Below are positions 7,180 to 14,790 of a stretch of DNA of 31,705 bases, one piece after another. This DNA comes from a virus. The notes beneath the pieces were generated by a model. The model worked only from the letters and a program-made list of their open reading frames with translations, ran no database searches and was not told where the DNA came from. Every line of letters begins with the position of its first letter. The first letter of the stretch is position 1. The translations under genes were made by a program, and so were the position numbers. The DNA lies in IMG/VR virus record IMGVR_UViG_3300043775_001652, positions 1 to 31,705 of that record. One strand, given 5' to 3'.

Positions 7180-9057
7180 CTAATCAGAAAAATCTACAAA
7201 CTGCATCATGTCAACAACGCTCTCTTGGTTTTTTTCCATAGGAGCTTCGCGTTTGCTTTCCTCGGTCATTGTGGCGATTGAACCGGAGCGTTGGCGCATT
7301 AGGTAAACGAGGATTGCAAGCGAATCTAACGAATCAGGACTGCTTGACCGAGTTCGCTTGCAGTAGTCTCCTTTGCTCTCGACCCTGACCAACCCCTGAC
7401 CCGCTTGTTTGTAGCGTCTGCCTGTGGCTTGGCGAACGAGTTGTTCATTCCGGAACCCCGGACTGATCTTGAGATATTCAAATTCCAGATATTTTGATAG
7501 CCCGAAAAGCAATTCGGTAACAACTCCGCTATATAACTCGTTGGCTTGTTTGCTGTCTTCACCAAGGATTCTTGTCTCCGATGCGGCCCAAGAGTAGTTG
7601 ACGCCCATTACTTCTTGCCCAAACAAGGTGCAAAGCGAATCATGGATTCCTGATCCGTTACCCGTTCGATCAACAGCAAGCCAATTTGGTTTGATCCGCA
7701 TACTCTTACAGAATTTGATAATAGCCTGCGTTTGTTCAAGCGTGGCTCTCTTTGGGAAAGGAATCTGCGAGTCGAGTTGCAAGGCTGTTTTCGGGGACTT
7801 GAACTCATGAAACTTTCCGGCTTGGTCATTCCAGCCATCACACAGGCCAAATCTTCCGTATGAGCATATCACTTGGTCGTTGCCTTCCAGCGCAAGATCG
7901 AATGCGGCCAGCGGAACGACAGGGCCAATGAAACGCAAATTCCCAAGAGCGTTGTTCATCATTGCAGGCGTTATGATCATCATTGCCTGACCTTCCTCGG
8001 GGAACCATCCGCGAGCCATCGTCATCGCCTCTGCCGTTCTTCCACGGCTCATGTATCCCATGAATCCCTGATATGTCTGTAAGCCAGCGAAAACGATCTT
8101 TTGCTGTTCGACATTCTCGCACTTTGCCGCATCCAGACGCAGGACATGGTAGCCCTCTTTGGATTCCCACTCGAAATCATCCTCGCAGTCTATTGATCCC
8201 CATCCGTTGACGGGTTCACAGCGTTGGCCGAAGTCGCTGGTGCGGTCTTTTGGGTTGCTTGCTCCGAAGATTTTGATGCGGCCACGGCATTCATTAACAT
8301 CCGAAGTTGATATAATGTTGTTGACGCCTTCCCATACTCCGGCAGGCACCTCCTCGGCCTCGTCAAGAATAACATGGGTTCGTGATAGCCTTCCCCATTT
8401 TCCGTGCGGTTGCGTAAAGCGTGGCGTTGGGTGGAATCCGCGAAGTGTTCCGTGGCCTGATTCACCTTTCGGGATGGCAACGAGGTGGATGCCTTGCTTG
8501 GCGTCCGTTGACGCTTGAATGCTGGTAACCAACTCGTCAGTTCTTTGAAATTCCGGTTTGACGAGAGCCATGCGGTGAAAGTTCTTAATGCTGGCAAAGA
8601 TGTTCCTTTCGGCGTGTTCGCGGGTTAGCGAAATCACTTTGATGTTGGTGTAAAACGGGTCACGATACCAATCGAGATAGAACCATGCCGCCGCACCAAA
8701 GGTTTTGCCCATGGCTCCCGCTCCTTGAACCAGAACCAAGTCGTTGTCGAATAGGCATCGCCATGTGTCGCGGCTTGACTTCGGACGCCAGTCATAGACA
8801 TCCTGCCCCCAAAGAATGGTTGCGCTGGCTTCAAACTGATCTTTGTCGAGAAGGCTCTGGACAAATTGCAGGATTATCTGCCGAGATAAATTTTCGTTCA
8901 GTTCGATTTCGTTTGGCGGATTCTTGGTTCCCTCACGCAAAATGATTTCTGCGCCGTAGAGCATTCCCATCTTTTCGTCTGACTGAACAGCGTTGCGGAT
9001 TTTCATGGCAATGTTGATTGCCGATTCAACTGTTCGGGATGTCGGTCGGATAGCCAT
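7180..9057 (-). CDS. terL: Terminase large subunit (packaging ATPase/nuclease)
   Basis: This 625-residue protein has the two-domain build of large terminases. Walker A is GAGAMGKT (112-119) and Walker B with catalytic Glu is VILDEAEEV (229-237). A coupling motif-like FGASNPKDRT lies at 264-273. The C-terminal RNase H-like nuclease shows acidic strands AAFDLALEGND (384-394) and LAVDRTGNGSG (460-470), with a late DSLDSLAIL. The enzyme translocates phage DNA into the prohead and cuts it. The gene starts within the TAATG junction after the small-subunit gene, the usual order. Confidence 0.93.
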   Translation of the reverse strand: MAIRPTSRTVESAINIAMKIRNAVQSDEKMGMLYGAEIILREGTKNPPNEIELNENLSRQIILQFVQSLLDKDQFEASATILWGQDVYDWRPKSSRDTWRCLFDNDLVLVQGAGAMGKTFGAAAWFYLDWYRDPFYTNIKVISLTREHAERNIFASIKNFHRMALVKPEFQRTDELVTSIQASTDAKQGIHLVAIPKGESGHGTLRGFHPTPRFTQPHGKWGRLSRTHVILDEAEEVPAGVWEGVNNIISTSDVNECRGRIKIFGASNPKDRTSDFGQRCEPVNGWGSIDCEDDFEWESKEGYHVLRLDAAKCENVEQQKIVFAGLQTYQGFMGYMSRGRTAEAMTMARGWFPEEGQAMMIITPAMMNNALGNLRFIGPVVPLAAFDLALEGNDQVICSYGRFGLCDGWNDQAGKFHEFKSPKTALQLDSQIPFPKRATLEQTQAIIKFCKSMRIKPNWLAVDRTGNGSGIHDSLCTLFGQEVMGVNYSWAASETRILGEDSKQANELYSGVVTELLFGLSKYLEFEYLKISPGFRNEQLVRQATGRRYKQAGQGLVRVESKGDYCKRTRSSSPDSLDSLAILVYLMRQRSGSIATMTEESKREAPMEKNQESVVDMMQFVDFSD

Positions 9058-9644
9058 TATAGCGTGTCGATTTGCGGTTGCGATGGGTCGATTGGCGCAT
9101 TCTCGAATGCCGAGAGGTCTGCGTCTGTCCCGAAGTTTTCGTTATCCGGAGCGTCCTCAATGACAGGAACGGAATCCGTTCGGCTTTCCACGATTTCAGC
9201 CTCTATGATGTCGTTGTCCTCCGGTGCATTGGTATTGCGTCCTTTGATCTTGAATGTCAAGCGGAGGTCGTTGGCTACAATCTCATGCCGCTCTGGCGCA
9301 AATTCGCCTGCAATCTTTGCGTCCATGTTGAGCGCGGCCAATCGGTCAAAGACTGCCACGATGTTCCCGTTTGGGTTGCGGACGATCTTGGTAGGGAATG
9401 TGCCTTCGACCATCTGACGCAAGATTTCTCGCTTCCTCGATATGGAAAGAATTGATCGTGTGGCGACCTCTTGACGGATTTCGGAAATGCGGCTCTTAAC
9501 ATCTGCCCTGTGATAAACCTTGTGGGCAAGAACGCGAGGCGAGGAAACATGCGGATTGATCTTGCGATATGCCTCGGTGTGGGAATCGCCCTCGGCTACC
9601 AGCCATGCAAACTTTTCGTGGAGCTTGTTGTTAAGCGGAGGCAT
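9057..9644 (-). CDS. terS: Terminase small subunit
   Basis: This 195-residue protein sits directly upstream of terL with a one-base stop/start overlap. Its N-terminal half is helical with a helix-turn-helix look: KFAWLVAEGDSHTEAYRKIN, then a second helix and VKSRISEIRQEV. That matches small terminases, which bind the packaging-start DNA and oligomerise. The C-terminal 60 residues are very acidic and probably disordered (APEDNDIIEAEIVESRT). The gene is the first of the packaging and head module, behind the longest regulatory-looking gap in this half of the window. Confidence 0.85.
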   Translation of the reverse strand: MPPLNNKLHEKFAWLVAEGDSHTEAYRKINPHVSSPRVLAHKVYHRADVKSRISEIRQEVATRSILSISRKREILRQMVEGTFPTKIVRNPNGNIVAVFDRLAALNMDAKIAGEFAPERHEIVANDLRLTFKIKGRNTNAPEDNDIIEAEIVESRTDSVPVIEDAPDNENFGTDADLSAFENAPIDPSQPQIDTL

Positions 9645-9808
9645 TGGAGTTTACTATTGATTGTTCACCGAGATTATTGATAAATTATTGCTATGTATTG
9701 ACTAACAAGGCTGGTATATTCAAAAGGTTAGCTATCGTTTTTTGGCGTGTCAATTATTTTCTTGACATGTTCACCCAAAATCCCCTTATGTATCCCCTGT
9801 ATTCGCGT
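9645..9808. other. Intergenic region between the early/middle genes and the packaging module
   Basis: This AT-rich 164-base gap has no convincing gene on either strand. On the minus strand it holds a possible promoter and an inverted repeat of TGTCAA/TTGACA (arms 9748-9753 and 9762-9767). It also has a long AT-rich leader upstream of terS. It is the obvious place for a late promoter or regulator binding site. Confidence 0.5.
9725..9753 (-). promoter_or_regulatory. Possible sigma70-like promoter for the packaging/head operon
   Basis: On the minus strand a perfect TTGACA (9748-9753) is followed, after exactly 17 bases, by TAACCT (9725-9730). The latter keeps the two most important -10 positions (A2 and T6). 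It would start transcription roughly 70 bases upstream of terS. The -10 match is weak, so this is tentative. Confidence 0.35.
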
Positions 9809-9826
9809 TCAATTCGCGTGAATTGA
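9809..9826. repeat. 7-bp inverted repeat overlapping the end of the preceding gene
   Basis: TCAATTC-GCGT-GAATTGA is a perfect palindrome with a four-base centre. It covers the last codons and the TGA stop of the gene at 9809-10090. No T-run follows on the minus strand, so it is not a classical terminator. It could be a weak hairpin or an operator-like site beside the putative late promoter. Confidence 0.4.
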
Positions 9827-10090
9827 TGGCGTGTCGTTGTTGGTTTGTTGGTCTCTGATAGCCTCGGTAATCATGCCGATGAAGATTTCGTTTAGGATGG
9901 TGTTTGTATGGAAAATTTTGACCATTCCTTCGATTGTGGAGTTAATGACATGGGGAAGAACAGGAGAGGGAATGATGTCGTGTTTAGCGGCGAGGTGTTC
10001 GTAATCTGCGAGGAGTTGTTTGAGGGCAAGAACGCAGATTGTTCCGGCGACTGTAAGATCACATTCCCGTTCTGTGGGGAGGTCATTCAT
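9809..10090 (-). CDS. Hypothetical phage protein at the end of the accessory run
   Basis: This 93-residue protein starts MNDLPTERECDLTVAG at ATG 10090. That start overlaps the upstream stop in an ATGAATGA junction, which I prefer to an in-frame ATG further upstream inside the neighbouring gene. It is mostly helical (ICVLALKQLLADYEHLAAKH) with a polar tail (DQQTNNDTPS). No family is recognised. It is the last gene before the gap preceding the terminases. Confidence 0.6.
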   Translation of the reverse strand: MNDLPTERECDLTVAGTICVLALKQLLADYEHLAAKHDIIPSPVLPHVINSTIEGMVKIFHTNTILNEIFIGMITEAIRDQQTNNDTPSIHAN

Positions 10091-10334
10091 ATTGGGATTC
10101 TTCCCATTTTCCTTTTGGGCAGGATTCGGTAGCCATGATGGTTTTGATTTCCATATTGCAATGGCAGATTTGGCACTCACCCATATTCTTGTAAGCGTAG
10201 GGATCGAAGTGTTCGCAGTCCGAGCAAATGCGTAGGCGTCTGGCTATTTCAGGCTCATCGTTGCACGGCATTCCTGCTTTCACGAATATGAGTGCGCTCT
10301 TGGCGAAATTGGATGCTTTTTCAAATATGCTCAT
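10083..10334 (-). CDS. Small Cys-rich zinc-ribbon protein
   Basis: This 83-residue protein has an N-terminal helix (MSIFEKASNFAKSALIFVKAG) and then a six-Cys block: RICSDCEHFD, GECQICHC and TESCPKGKW. CxxC pairs followed by a closing SCP.GKW are familiar in small phage and plasmid zinc-binding proteins of unknown function. It probably folds around one or two zinc ions. It overlaps both neighbours (ATGA upstream, ATGAATGA downstream). Confidence 0.7.
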   Translation of the reverse strand: MSIFEKASNFAKSALIFVKAGMPCNDEPEIARRLRICSDCEHFDPYAYKNMGECQICHCNMEIKTIMATESCPKGKWEESQYE

Positions 10335-10615
10335 TGTTCTTGAATTTCTAAAGCATCACGCAATTTATGTATCACGCCTGCTGTTGGTTCTGTGAGTTTC
10401 CATGAAGGCGAATCCCATTGAAGTATAACATTGTTAGCGGCTCGTTTGATTCTATCGAGTTTCCCGAGAAGATCAGCCTCGCGCTCTGCGCTCATTGCGA
10501 GTAGTCTTGCCTGTTCCTCGCATTCTTTTTTCAGAGAAAAATAATCAGAATAAGAAACATATTCTTCTCCTGTCATTATGCGTTCATGCGTCATAAATTC
10601 TACTGTTTCACTCAT
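10331..10615 (-). CDS. Coiled-coil phage protein
   Basis: This 94-residue protein contains a helical stretch, SLKKECEEQARLLAMSAERE, with heptad-like spacing. A polar C-terminal part follows (SPSWKLTEPTAGVIHKLRDA). Proteins of this type with an R..D(L/A) coiled coil are common near phage replication modules, but I know of no function. It overlaps both neighbours by ATGA. Confidence 0.6.
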   Translation of the reverse strand: MSETVEFMTHERIMTGEEYVSYSDYFSLKKECEEQARLLAMSAEREADLLGKLDRIKRAANNVILQWDSPSWKLTEPTAGVIHKLRDALEIQEQ

Positions 10616-11082
10616 TTTATTGGGATTGGTTTCAGGATTTCGTTAAGCCTGTCAAGGTAATCGTTTCTTTCACGCTCTACTTGATCAAGTTGATCATACC
10701 AACGATCTCCGACACGCTCTAAATTTTGATGGTATGTCATGGAATCAATGAATCCGTCTGGATGGTTTCGCTCGATCCAGCGGTGGATTGAGGAAAGTTC
10801 TTTTTGCGCTTCTTCTACCCGCTCCTCTTGCACTGCTAACCCGCTTGCAACTTCTCTCGCCTCGTCTCGCTCGCGTATTATATTTTTAATAGCATCAAGT
10901 CCTTTTTGAAACTGCTCATCAGAAGCATCATTGCGATCAACGCCGAGCAATTCTTCAAGCTCTCGTCGCATTGCATATTTTTGCTCTGCTCGCATTCTCC
11001 AACTATCTCGTTCAGAAATTGCAATTCTGAATCGTTCCATATAATCGTCGCGTTCGCGTTGAAGTTTTAGATAGTCACTCAT
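10612..11082 (-). CDS. Arg/Glu-rich coiled-coil phage protein
   Basis: This 156-residue protein is dominated by charged heptads (YLKLQRERDDYMERFRIAIS and QVERERNDYLDRLNEIL). It is almost certainly a long coiled coil, with a repeated RERD(D/E) motif at its start, middle and end. Function is unknown. Its ATG follows a textbook AAATAAATAAATG leader just after the zinc-ribbon gene. Confidence 0.62.
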   Translation of the reverse strand: MSDYLKLQRERDDYMERFRIAISERDSWRMRAEQKYAMRRELEELLGVDRNDASDEQFQKGLDAIKNIIRERDEAREVASGLAVQEERVEEAQKELSSIHRWIERNHPDGFIDSMTYHQNLERVGDRWYDQLDQVERERNDYLDRLNEILKPIPIK

Positions 11083-11086
11083 TTAT

Positions 11087-11266
11087 TTATTTTCCTTTTT
11101 TGAACCAGTTCGGGAAATGCCCGAAGTCTCTTGGTTCGGTTACTGCTGCGTTTTTTTGGCAGACATCACACTTTCCGTAATGCCAGCAAATGACTGATTT
11201 TTTTTTATTCGAACTGTGAATCATCGCACACGGCTCGCATGTCCACTTTGGATAATCTTTCCTCAT
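11087..11266 (-). CDS. Small zinc-ribbon phage protein (59 aa)
   Basis: This short gene starts at ATG 11266 behind a TAAATA leader and ends at TAA 11087-11089. The product has CEPC (residues 10-13), a Cys at 27 in VICWHYG, and CDVC (33-36), followed by AAVTEPRDFGHF. The last part closely matches a small zinc-binding protein I have seen repeatedly in tailed phages (KCDVCQ..AAVTEPRDFG). The Cys spacing and known-looking tail make it real although it overlaps the neighbouring gene by 62 bases in another frame. Role unknown; nucleic-acid binding would fit. Confidence 0.72.
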   Translation of the reverse strand: MRKDYPKWTCEPCAMIHSSNKKKSVICWHYGKCDVCQKNAAVTEPRDFGHFPNWFKKGK

Positions 11267-11540
11267 TATTTATTATATCAATTATTGGTTGCGGTTCTAT
11301 TCCGACAGCATGACAAACTTCTTCAAAAGGAAAAGGGGAATTTTTGTCTCCTGCAATCCACTTCAATGCGGATCGTTTATCCCTGTCAATCTCCTGCTGT
11401 TTATATATGCTTTTGTATTTTGTGTTATCTGTTGCATCATATAAAGCTACAACAATCATTTCGCAGAAAAACTCACGCAGTAAATATACCTCGTCGCTGT
11501 TAATTCCATCATTCACAAAATAGCTTGATCCATGGCGCAA
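11205..11540 (-). CDS. Conserved hypothetical phage protein
   Basis: This 111-residue protein contains DKRSALKWIAGDKNSPFPFE followed by VCHAVGIEPQPIIDII. The order (AL.WI, PF.FE.VC, G..P..I...I) is recurrent in small phage proteins of Gram-negative hosts, and the second half may be a helix-turn-helix. No function is established that I know of. Both ends overlap neighbours (32 bases upstream, 62 downstream). Confidence 0.6.
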   Translation of the reverse strand: MRHGSSYFVNDGINSDEVYLLREFFCEMIVVALYDATDNTKYKSIYKQQEIDRDKRSALKWIAGDKNSPFPFEEVCHAVGIEPQPIIDIINNEERLSKVDMRAVCDDSQFE

Positions 11541-11907
11541 TCTTCACACGCCAATCGTAATATTCAAGTGCGTATTCTTTAATCTCTTTACATTTCCCGA
11601 TGAATGCCATTTTATTTTCTCGGTAGAAATTGAGTTGCACTTGGGCCTCTTGAACAAATGCCGCTTCATCAAGAGGTAAAAGGATGCCTCCGCCTTGCGG
11701 TGCATTCTCTTCAAAATAGCCCACAGGAGTTCCGAGCGGCAATCGGCCAGCGGCGGCACACTCCATCATTGGGAGTCCTGCCGCATCAGGAATCCTGTTA
11801 AGGTAGTAGTTGACGGGTTCAATAAGAAGATGGTTTGACTTCAAACCAATTGAACCATATCCGAGATCAAAATCGCTTGTTCCGATATCAACAAAATCAA
11901 ATTTCAT
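11509..11907 (-). CDS. Chimeric remnant: FkbM-type methyltransferase start joined to glycosyltransferase end
   Basis: Residues 1-40 (FDFVDIGTSDFDLG, then LLIEPVNYYLNRIP) look like the opening of an FkbM-type methyltransferase: an SAM-binding DIGTS strand and a 'vEP..yYL..lP' motif. From about residue 41 the sequence (AAGLPMMECAAAGRLPLGTP) looks instead like the C-terminal donor domain of a GT-B glycosyltransferase, ending in a YYDW..KIAPWIKLF helix. Neither domain is complete: the methyltransferase core and the glycosyltransferase acceptor domain are missing. An in-frame deletion fusing two adjacent genes explains this best. It may be non-functional. A complete glycosyltransferase gene lies immediately upstream. 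Confidence 0.65.
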   Translation of the reverse strand: MKFDFVDIGTSDFDLGYGSIGLKSNHLLIEPVNYYLNRIPDAAGLPMMECAAAGRLPLGTPVGYFEENAPQGGGILLPLDEAAFVQEAQVQLNFYRENKMAFIGKCKEIKEYALEYYDWRVKIAPWIKLFCE

Positions 11908-11913
11908 ATTTTA

Positions 11914-13029
11914 TCAATACGGATATGTTTTCATCAGAGGTGTAAGCCCATTGCATTCTCCATACCAGCCTTTGCCAGTATATACATCCAGAACATCTTT
12001 GAAATACTTCTCGTAAAGTCTTCCAACTCTATACAGAGAGAAGTTTTCAGCCCATAGGCGACAATCTTTTGATTTTATCATTCCTGATTCAATTAGCTGA
12101 ACCGCTCTAACAAAATCACCCATCGTCCGGCATCTGTATCCCGTTACTCCGTGGAGATTGTTTTCCGCGAAACTCCCCCAATCAGTAGTAATCGTTGGAG
12201 TCCCGCAGAAAAGGTTTTCAACTTGAACTCCTCCGAACGGCTCAATGTATTGCGAAGGGATGAAAGATGCCTTGGCGTTGCTCATCAGGTTTTTTCTTTT
12301 TTCTGAATCCGCGTAGCCGACATATTCCACATGGTCTGGCAGATTGTAGCCTTGTTCAATTTGACCAGCGACAATCAATTTAACATTCGCCAGTTTTGCC
12401 GCTTGAAATGCGATTTCGCATCCTTTTCCGCCATAAACTCGGCCAAGGTAAAGGTAGTAATCGCCTTTGTTTTCCTTGTATTCAAAATCCTCGGGATCGA
12501 AATAGTTCGGAATCACAACTTCATACCAATCTTGGCGGCAAGTTCCAACGGATTCCAATCCGCAATAAGCGTGGTAGATGGCATAGGATTCAAAGATTTT
12601 CCATCGCGCCCAATGCCCTCCTGCGTATCCGATTCCCGGCTCCACAACAATCATGTCGCCGTGAGCGTCACAAATTGCCCTGACGCCTGAACCCCAAAAG
12701 GGAAGAAGGAAATCGTTCGGTTGTTTTCGTTCTGCAATTTCCCGAATCGCGTTTGCGTAGAAAGTTTGATACGCATGGTCGTTGGTATCGAACTTGAAGA
12801 ATGTTTTCTTCCAGTCGTGGGAACCATAACTTTTCTGGAAATCGTCGTTGGTAAGAACTGTGACATGCTCATCGCATACCAGTTCTGAATCTTCATGGCC
12901 GTAATGAATGATCTCATGCCCGAGGTCTTTCATCATTTTCCCGAATTTCAGAACCTTTTGCGTGTAAGCACAAGCTACAAATTCTTTATTCGTAACAGTA
13001 TGCGGCAATCCAAGAATGTGAAATCTCAT
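11914..13029 (-). CDS. Glycosyltransferase, GT-B fold (GT4-like)
   Basis: This 371-residue protein has a Rossmann-type N-terminus (MRFHILGLPHTVTNKEF). Its C-terminal donor domain shows LYLGRVYGGKG (193-203), KLIVAG (217-222) and the EX7E signature EPFGGVQVE (263-271). TPTITTDWGSFAE completes the family pattern. Such enzymes move a sugar from a nucleotide donor; the acceptor is unknown. In phages they modify DNA bases, virion proteins or host surface polysaccharide. With TET and TET-associated glycosyltransferase genes in the same genome, decoration of modified DNA is a reasonable hypothesis but not shown. The start follows the MazG stop by two bases (TAA-AT-ATG). Confidence 0.85.
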   Translation of the reverse strand: MRFHILGLPHTVTNKEFVACAYTQKVLKFGKMMKDLGHEIIHYGHEDSELVCDEHVTVLTNDDFQKSYGSHDWKKTFFKFDTNDHAYQTFYANAIREIAERKQPNDFLLPFWGSGVRAICDAHGDMIVVEPGIGYAGGHWARWKIFESYAIYHAYCGLESVGTCRQDWYEVVIPNYFDPEDFEYKENKGDYYLYLGRVYGGKGCEIAFQAAKLANVKLIVAGQIEQGYNLPDHVEYVGYADSEKRKNLMSNAKASFIPSQYIEPFGGVQVENLFCGTPTITTDWGSFAENNLHGVTGYRCRTMGDFVRAVQLIESGMIKSKDCRLWAENFSLYRVGRLYEKYFKDVLDVYTGKGWYGECNGLTPLMKTYPY

Positions 13030-13031
13030 AT

Positions 13032-13409
13032 TTATTGTTTGTCTGCTCGTTGTTGCGCTTGTTCGTTGCTGTATTTGCCTTCAGAATACCGCAAAGAAAG
13101 TTTCTTACGATTTTCGTAAATCGCATCCATTATGTCCAGAGAGTAATAATTTAGGATGCCCTGAACGAAAAACAGAATATCGCCGCATTCCTCAATAATA
13201 TTTTCCTTATCGAGTGGCTTTCTGTAAATCGTTGCTTTCTTGACGGCATCAAGCAATTCGCCAGCTTCGCCAGAAACTCCCATTGCCATATGAACAAGAT
13301 GGGCTTCGTGATCTTTCATTTGGCAAAGGATGTCCGAGCCTGATTTGCACAGGTTATGAACGAATTGGCTATATGGCAGGTATTCTTCTGTTTGGTTTGT
13401 TGGTTTCAT
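13032..13409 (-). CDS. MazG-like nucleotide pyrophosphohydrolase
   Basis: This 125-residue, all-helical protein carries the MazG/dUTPase-like metal site: GEAGELLDAVKK (47-58, E48 and E51) and EECGDILFF (73-81, E74 and D77). The size fits the single-domain phage version. These enzymes hydrolyse (d)NTPs to monophosphates, and in phages they may clean the nucleotide pool or counter (p)ppGpp-type stress signalling. It lies between the helicase loader and the glycosyltransferase. Both junctions are TAA-AT-ATG. Confidence 0.88.
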   Translation of the reverse strand: MKPTNQTEEYLPYSQFVHNLCKSGSDILCQMKDHEAHLVHMAMGVSGEAGELLDAVKKATIYRKPLDKENIIEECGDILFFVQGILNYYSLDIMDAIYENRKKLSLRYSEGKYSNEQAQQRADKQ

Positions 13410-13411
13410 AT

Positions 13412-14110
13412 TTATGGTAATGCAATGATTGTTGAAAATTCTACAAGTCGGCGCATGATTGCGTCTCCCCTGTCTTCGGACATCATGTCGTGTAACTGCG
13501 AACTGTCAGCGTTGGTTGTCCAGATTGTCGGGAGCAAGTTTTCCGTTCGCGTATCGAGCAAAGTGTATAACGATTCCTCGGCGGCTGGCGATAATCTTCC
13601 CTTGCCGACATCATCCAGAAGTAATACCTGACATTTGGTTGCGCGGGATATTGCTTCTATTGCCGCTTTTTTCGTCTCCCTGTCGTCAGAGAACACATCA
13701 ACGGCATTTTGGGTGAGTTTGGTCGCCTTTAGGTAGAAAACGTCTCTGCCGCCTTTGTGGAGCTTATACAACAGCAATACGGCTGATCTTGTCTTTTGGG
13801 TTCCCGATGGCCCTTTGATTCCGATACCTTGTGGGCCGAACTTCCATTCGTAGATTGCCCGTTTGAGCTTGCTGTTAATCTTGCTTTCATCCGTGGTCTT
13901 GTAAATTGCCGGAACCATTCCCCAAAAATCGTCTTCTCGCTTTTTGGCTTTCGCCTCTTTTTCCTGAACATCGCGTTCTTGAATCAATCTATCCATACAC
14001 GGCTCACAAGCAGATTGAAAAACGAAACGCCGATTTAGTTCAGGCATATAAATTTCTTCAGTTTCAAAATCCTTCCCGCATTCTTTGCATTTTTTTATTA
14101 CAACATTCAT
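13412..14110 (-). CDS. DnaC/IstB-like helicase-loader ATPase
   Basis: This 232-residue AAA+ protein has an N-terminal zinc finger (C8, C11, C35 and C38), then Walker A GPSGTQKT (100-107) and Walker B VLLLDDVGKG (162-171). WTTNADSS is a sensor-1 segment and DAIMRRLVEF an arginine-finger box. This is the pattern of phage DnaC-like proteins that load the replicative helicase. It follows the DUF1376 protein by a TAATG overlap, a pairing seen in many phage replication modules in which the DUF1376 protein acts as origin-binding or primosomal partner. Confidence 0.88.
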   Translation of the reverse strand: MNVVIKKCKECGKDFETEEIYMPELNRRFVFQSACEPCMDRLIQERDVQEKEAKAKKREDDFWGMVPAIYKTTDESKINSKLKRAIYEWKFGPQGIGIKGPSGTQKTRSAVLLLYKLHKGGRDVFYLKATKLTQNAVDVFSDDRETKKAAIEAISRATKCQVLLLDDVGKGRLSPAAEESLYTLLDTRTENLLPTIWTTNADSSQLHDMMSEDRGDAIMRRLVEFSTIIALP

Positions 14111-14790
14111 TAGAAAGACCCCCTGAAAATACTCGAATCCTGTTTCTTCTTTGCCTTTTCTCCGTGAGGCGGGAAAACTCCTTGCCAGCCATTTGAAATC
14201 GTGTTTTCGATAGCTTGGATGGCAGAATCAACACCCCAAGATTCCATCTGTTTCCATTTTGATTCCATTGATGTTTGATAGATTGGTTTTTTTCTTTCTG
14301 TCCTGTATTTCACGAATCGCTTCCACGCTTCTTTGAAAGAGTCAGTATTGAGAGGTTCTGGCAAATTTTCAAAGTTGATTGCCTTTTTATCTATTGGGTA
14401 TTGGGTATTGGGTATTGGGAGGGTTTGCGTTGGGTTAGCGGTGGGTTCGGTTTGGGTTTTTTGCCTTCCGCCTTTTCTCCCGTTGTGCTTTTGCTTGTCT
14501 ATGAATTCCTGATGCTTGCCAACTTCATTCCACACTCGCTGATTTACCCATCCCTGATCAGTTAGCGTGAAAAATTCCGAGAGCATAGCAGAAACAAGTT
14601 TTTCGCTACTTCGTAATCTCCGCGCCATAACTGCCGGATCATCGGGAATCGGGCATTCCTTGTCGTATTGGTAATCCAACAACCGCTTGTAGGTAGCGTC
14701 CTCGTCTAATGAAAGGTGCGCCGTGGCGGTTCGGTAATCGCCTATGTGATAGGTGTAATAGTTCACAGAATTATTCAGCATCAAATTCAC
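14110..14790 (-). CDS. DUF1376 (YdaU-like) replication-initiation protein
   Basis: This 226-residue protein has the DUF1376 signature: VNYYTYHIGDYRTATAHLS followed by LDEDATYKRLLDYQYDKECP and MARRLRSSEKLVSAMLSEFF. DUF1376 proteins sit just before DnaC-like loaders in many phages and are taken to be origin-binding or primosome components. Residues about 115-135 form a Pro/Thr/Asn linker (NPTQTLPIPNTQYPI) encoded by a tandem heptamer repeat. The C-terminal part (FKEAWKRFVKYRTERKK, then WGVDSAIQAIENTISNGWQG) resembles a second DNA-interaction module common in replisome organiser proteins. Confidence 0.87.
   Translation of the reverse strand: MNLMLNNSVNYYTYHIGDYRTATAHLSLDEDATYKRLLDYQYDKECPIPDDPAVMARRLRSSEKLVSAMLSEFFTLTDQGWVNQRVWNEVGKHQEFIDKQKHNGRKGGRQKTQTEPTANPTQTLPIPNTQYPIDKKAINFENLPEPLNTDSFKEAWKRFVKYRTERKKPIYQTSMESKWKQMESWGVDSAIQAIENTISNGWQGVFPPHGEKAKKKQDSSIFRGSF
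14392..14419 (-). repeat. Tandem heptamer repeat, four copies, inside the DUF1376 gene
   Basis: Four exact copies of TATTGGG on the plus strand (CCCAATA on the coding strand) encode the Pro-rich linker LPIPNTQYPI. A related but diverged copy with the same flank lies downstream of the gene at 24833-25390. Confidence 0.85.

Noticed and set aside
9644-9826. Plus-strand 60-codon frame in the gap before terS
   Set aside because: Low-complexity hydrophobic peptide, no leader, would be the only plus-strand gene in the window.
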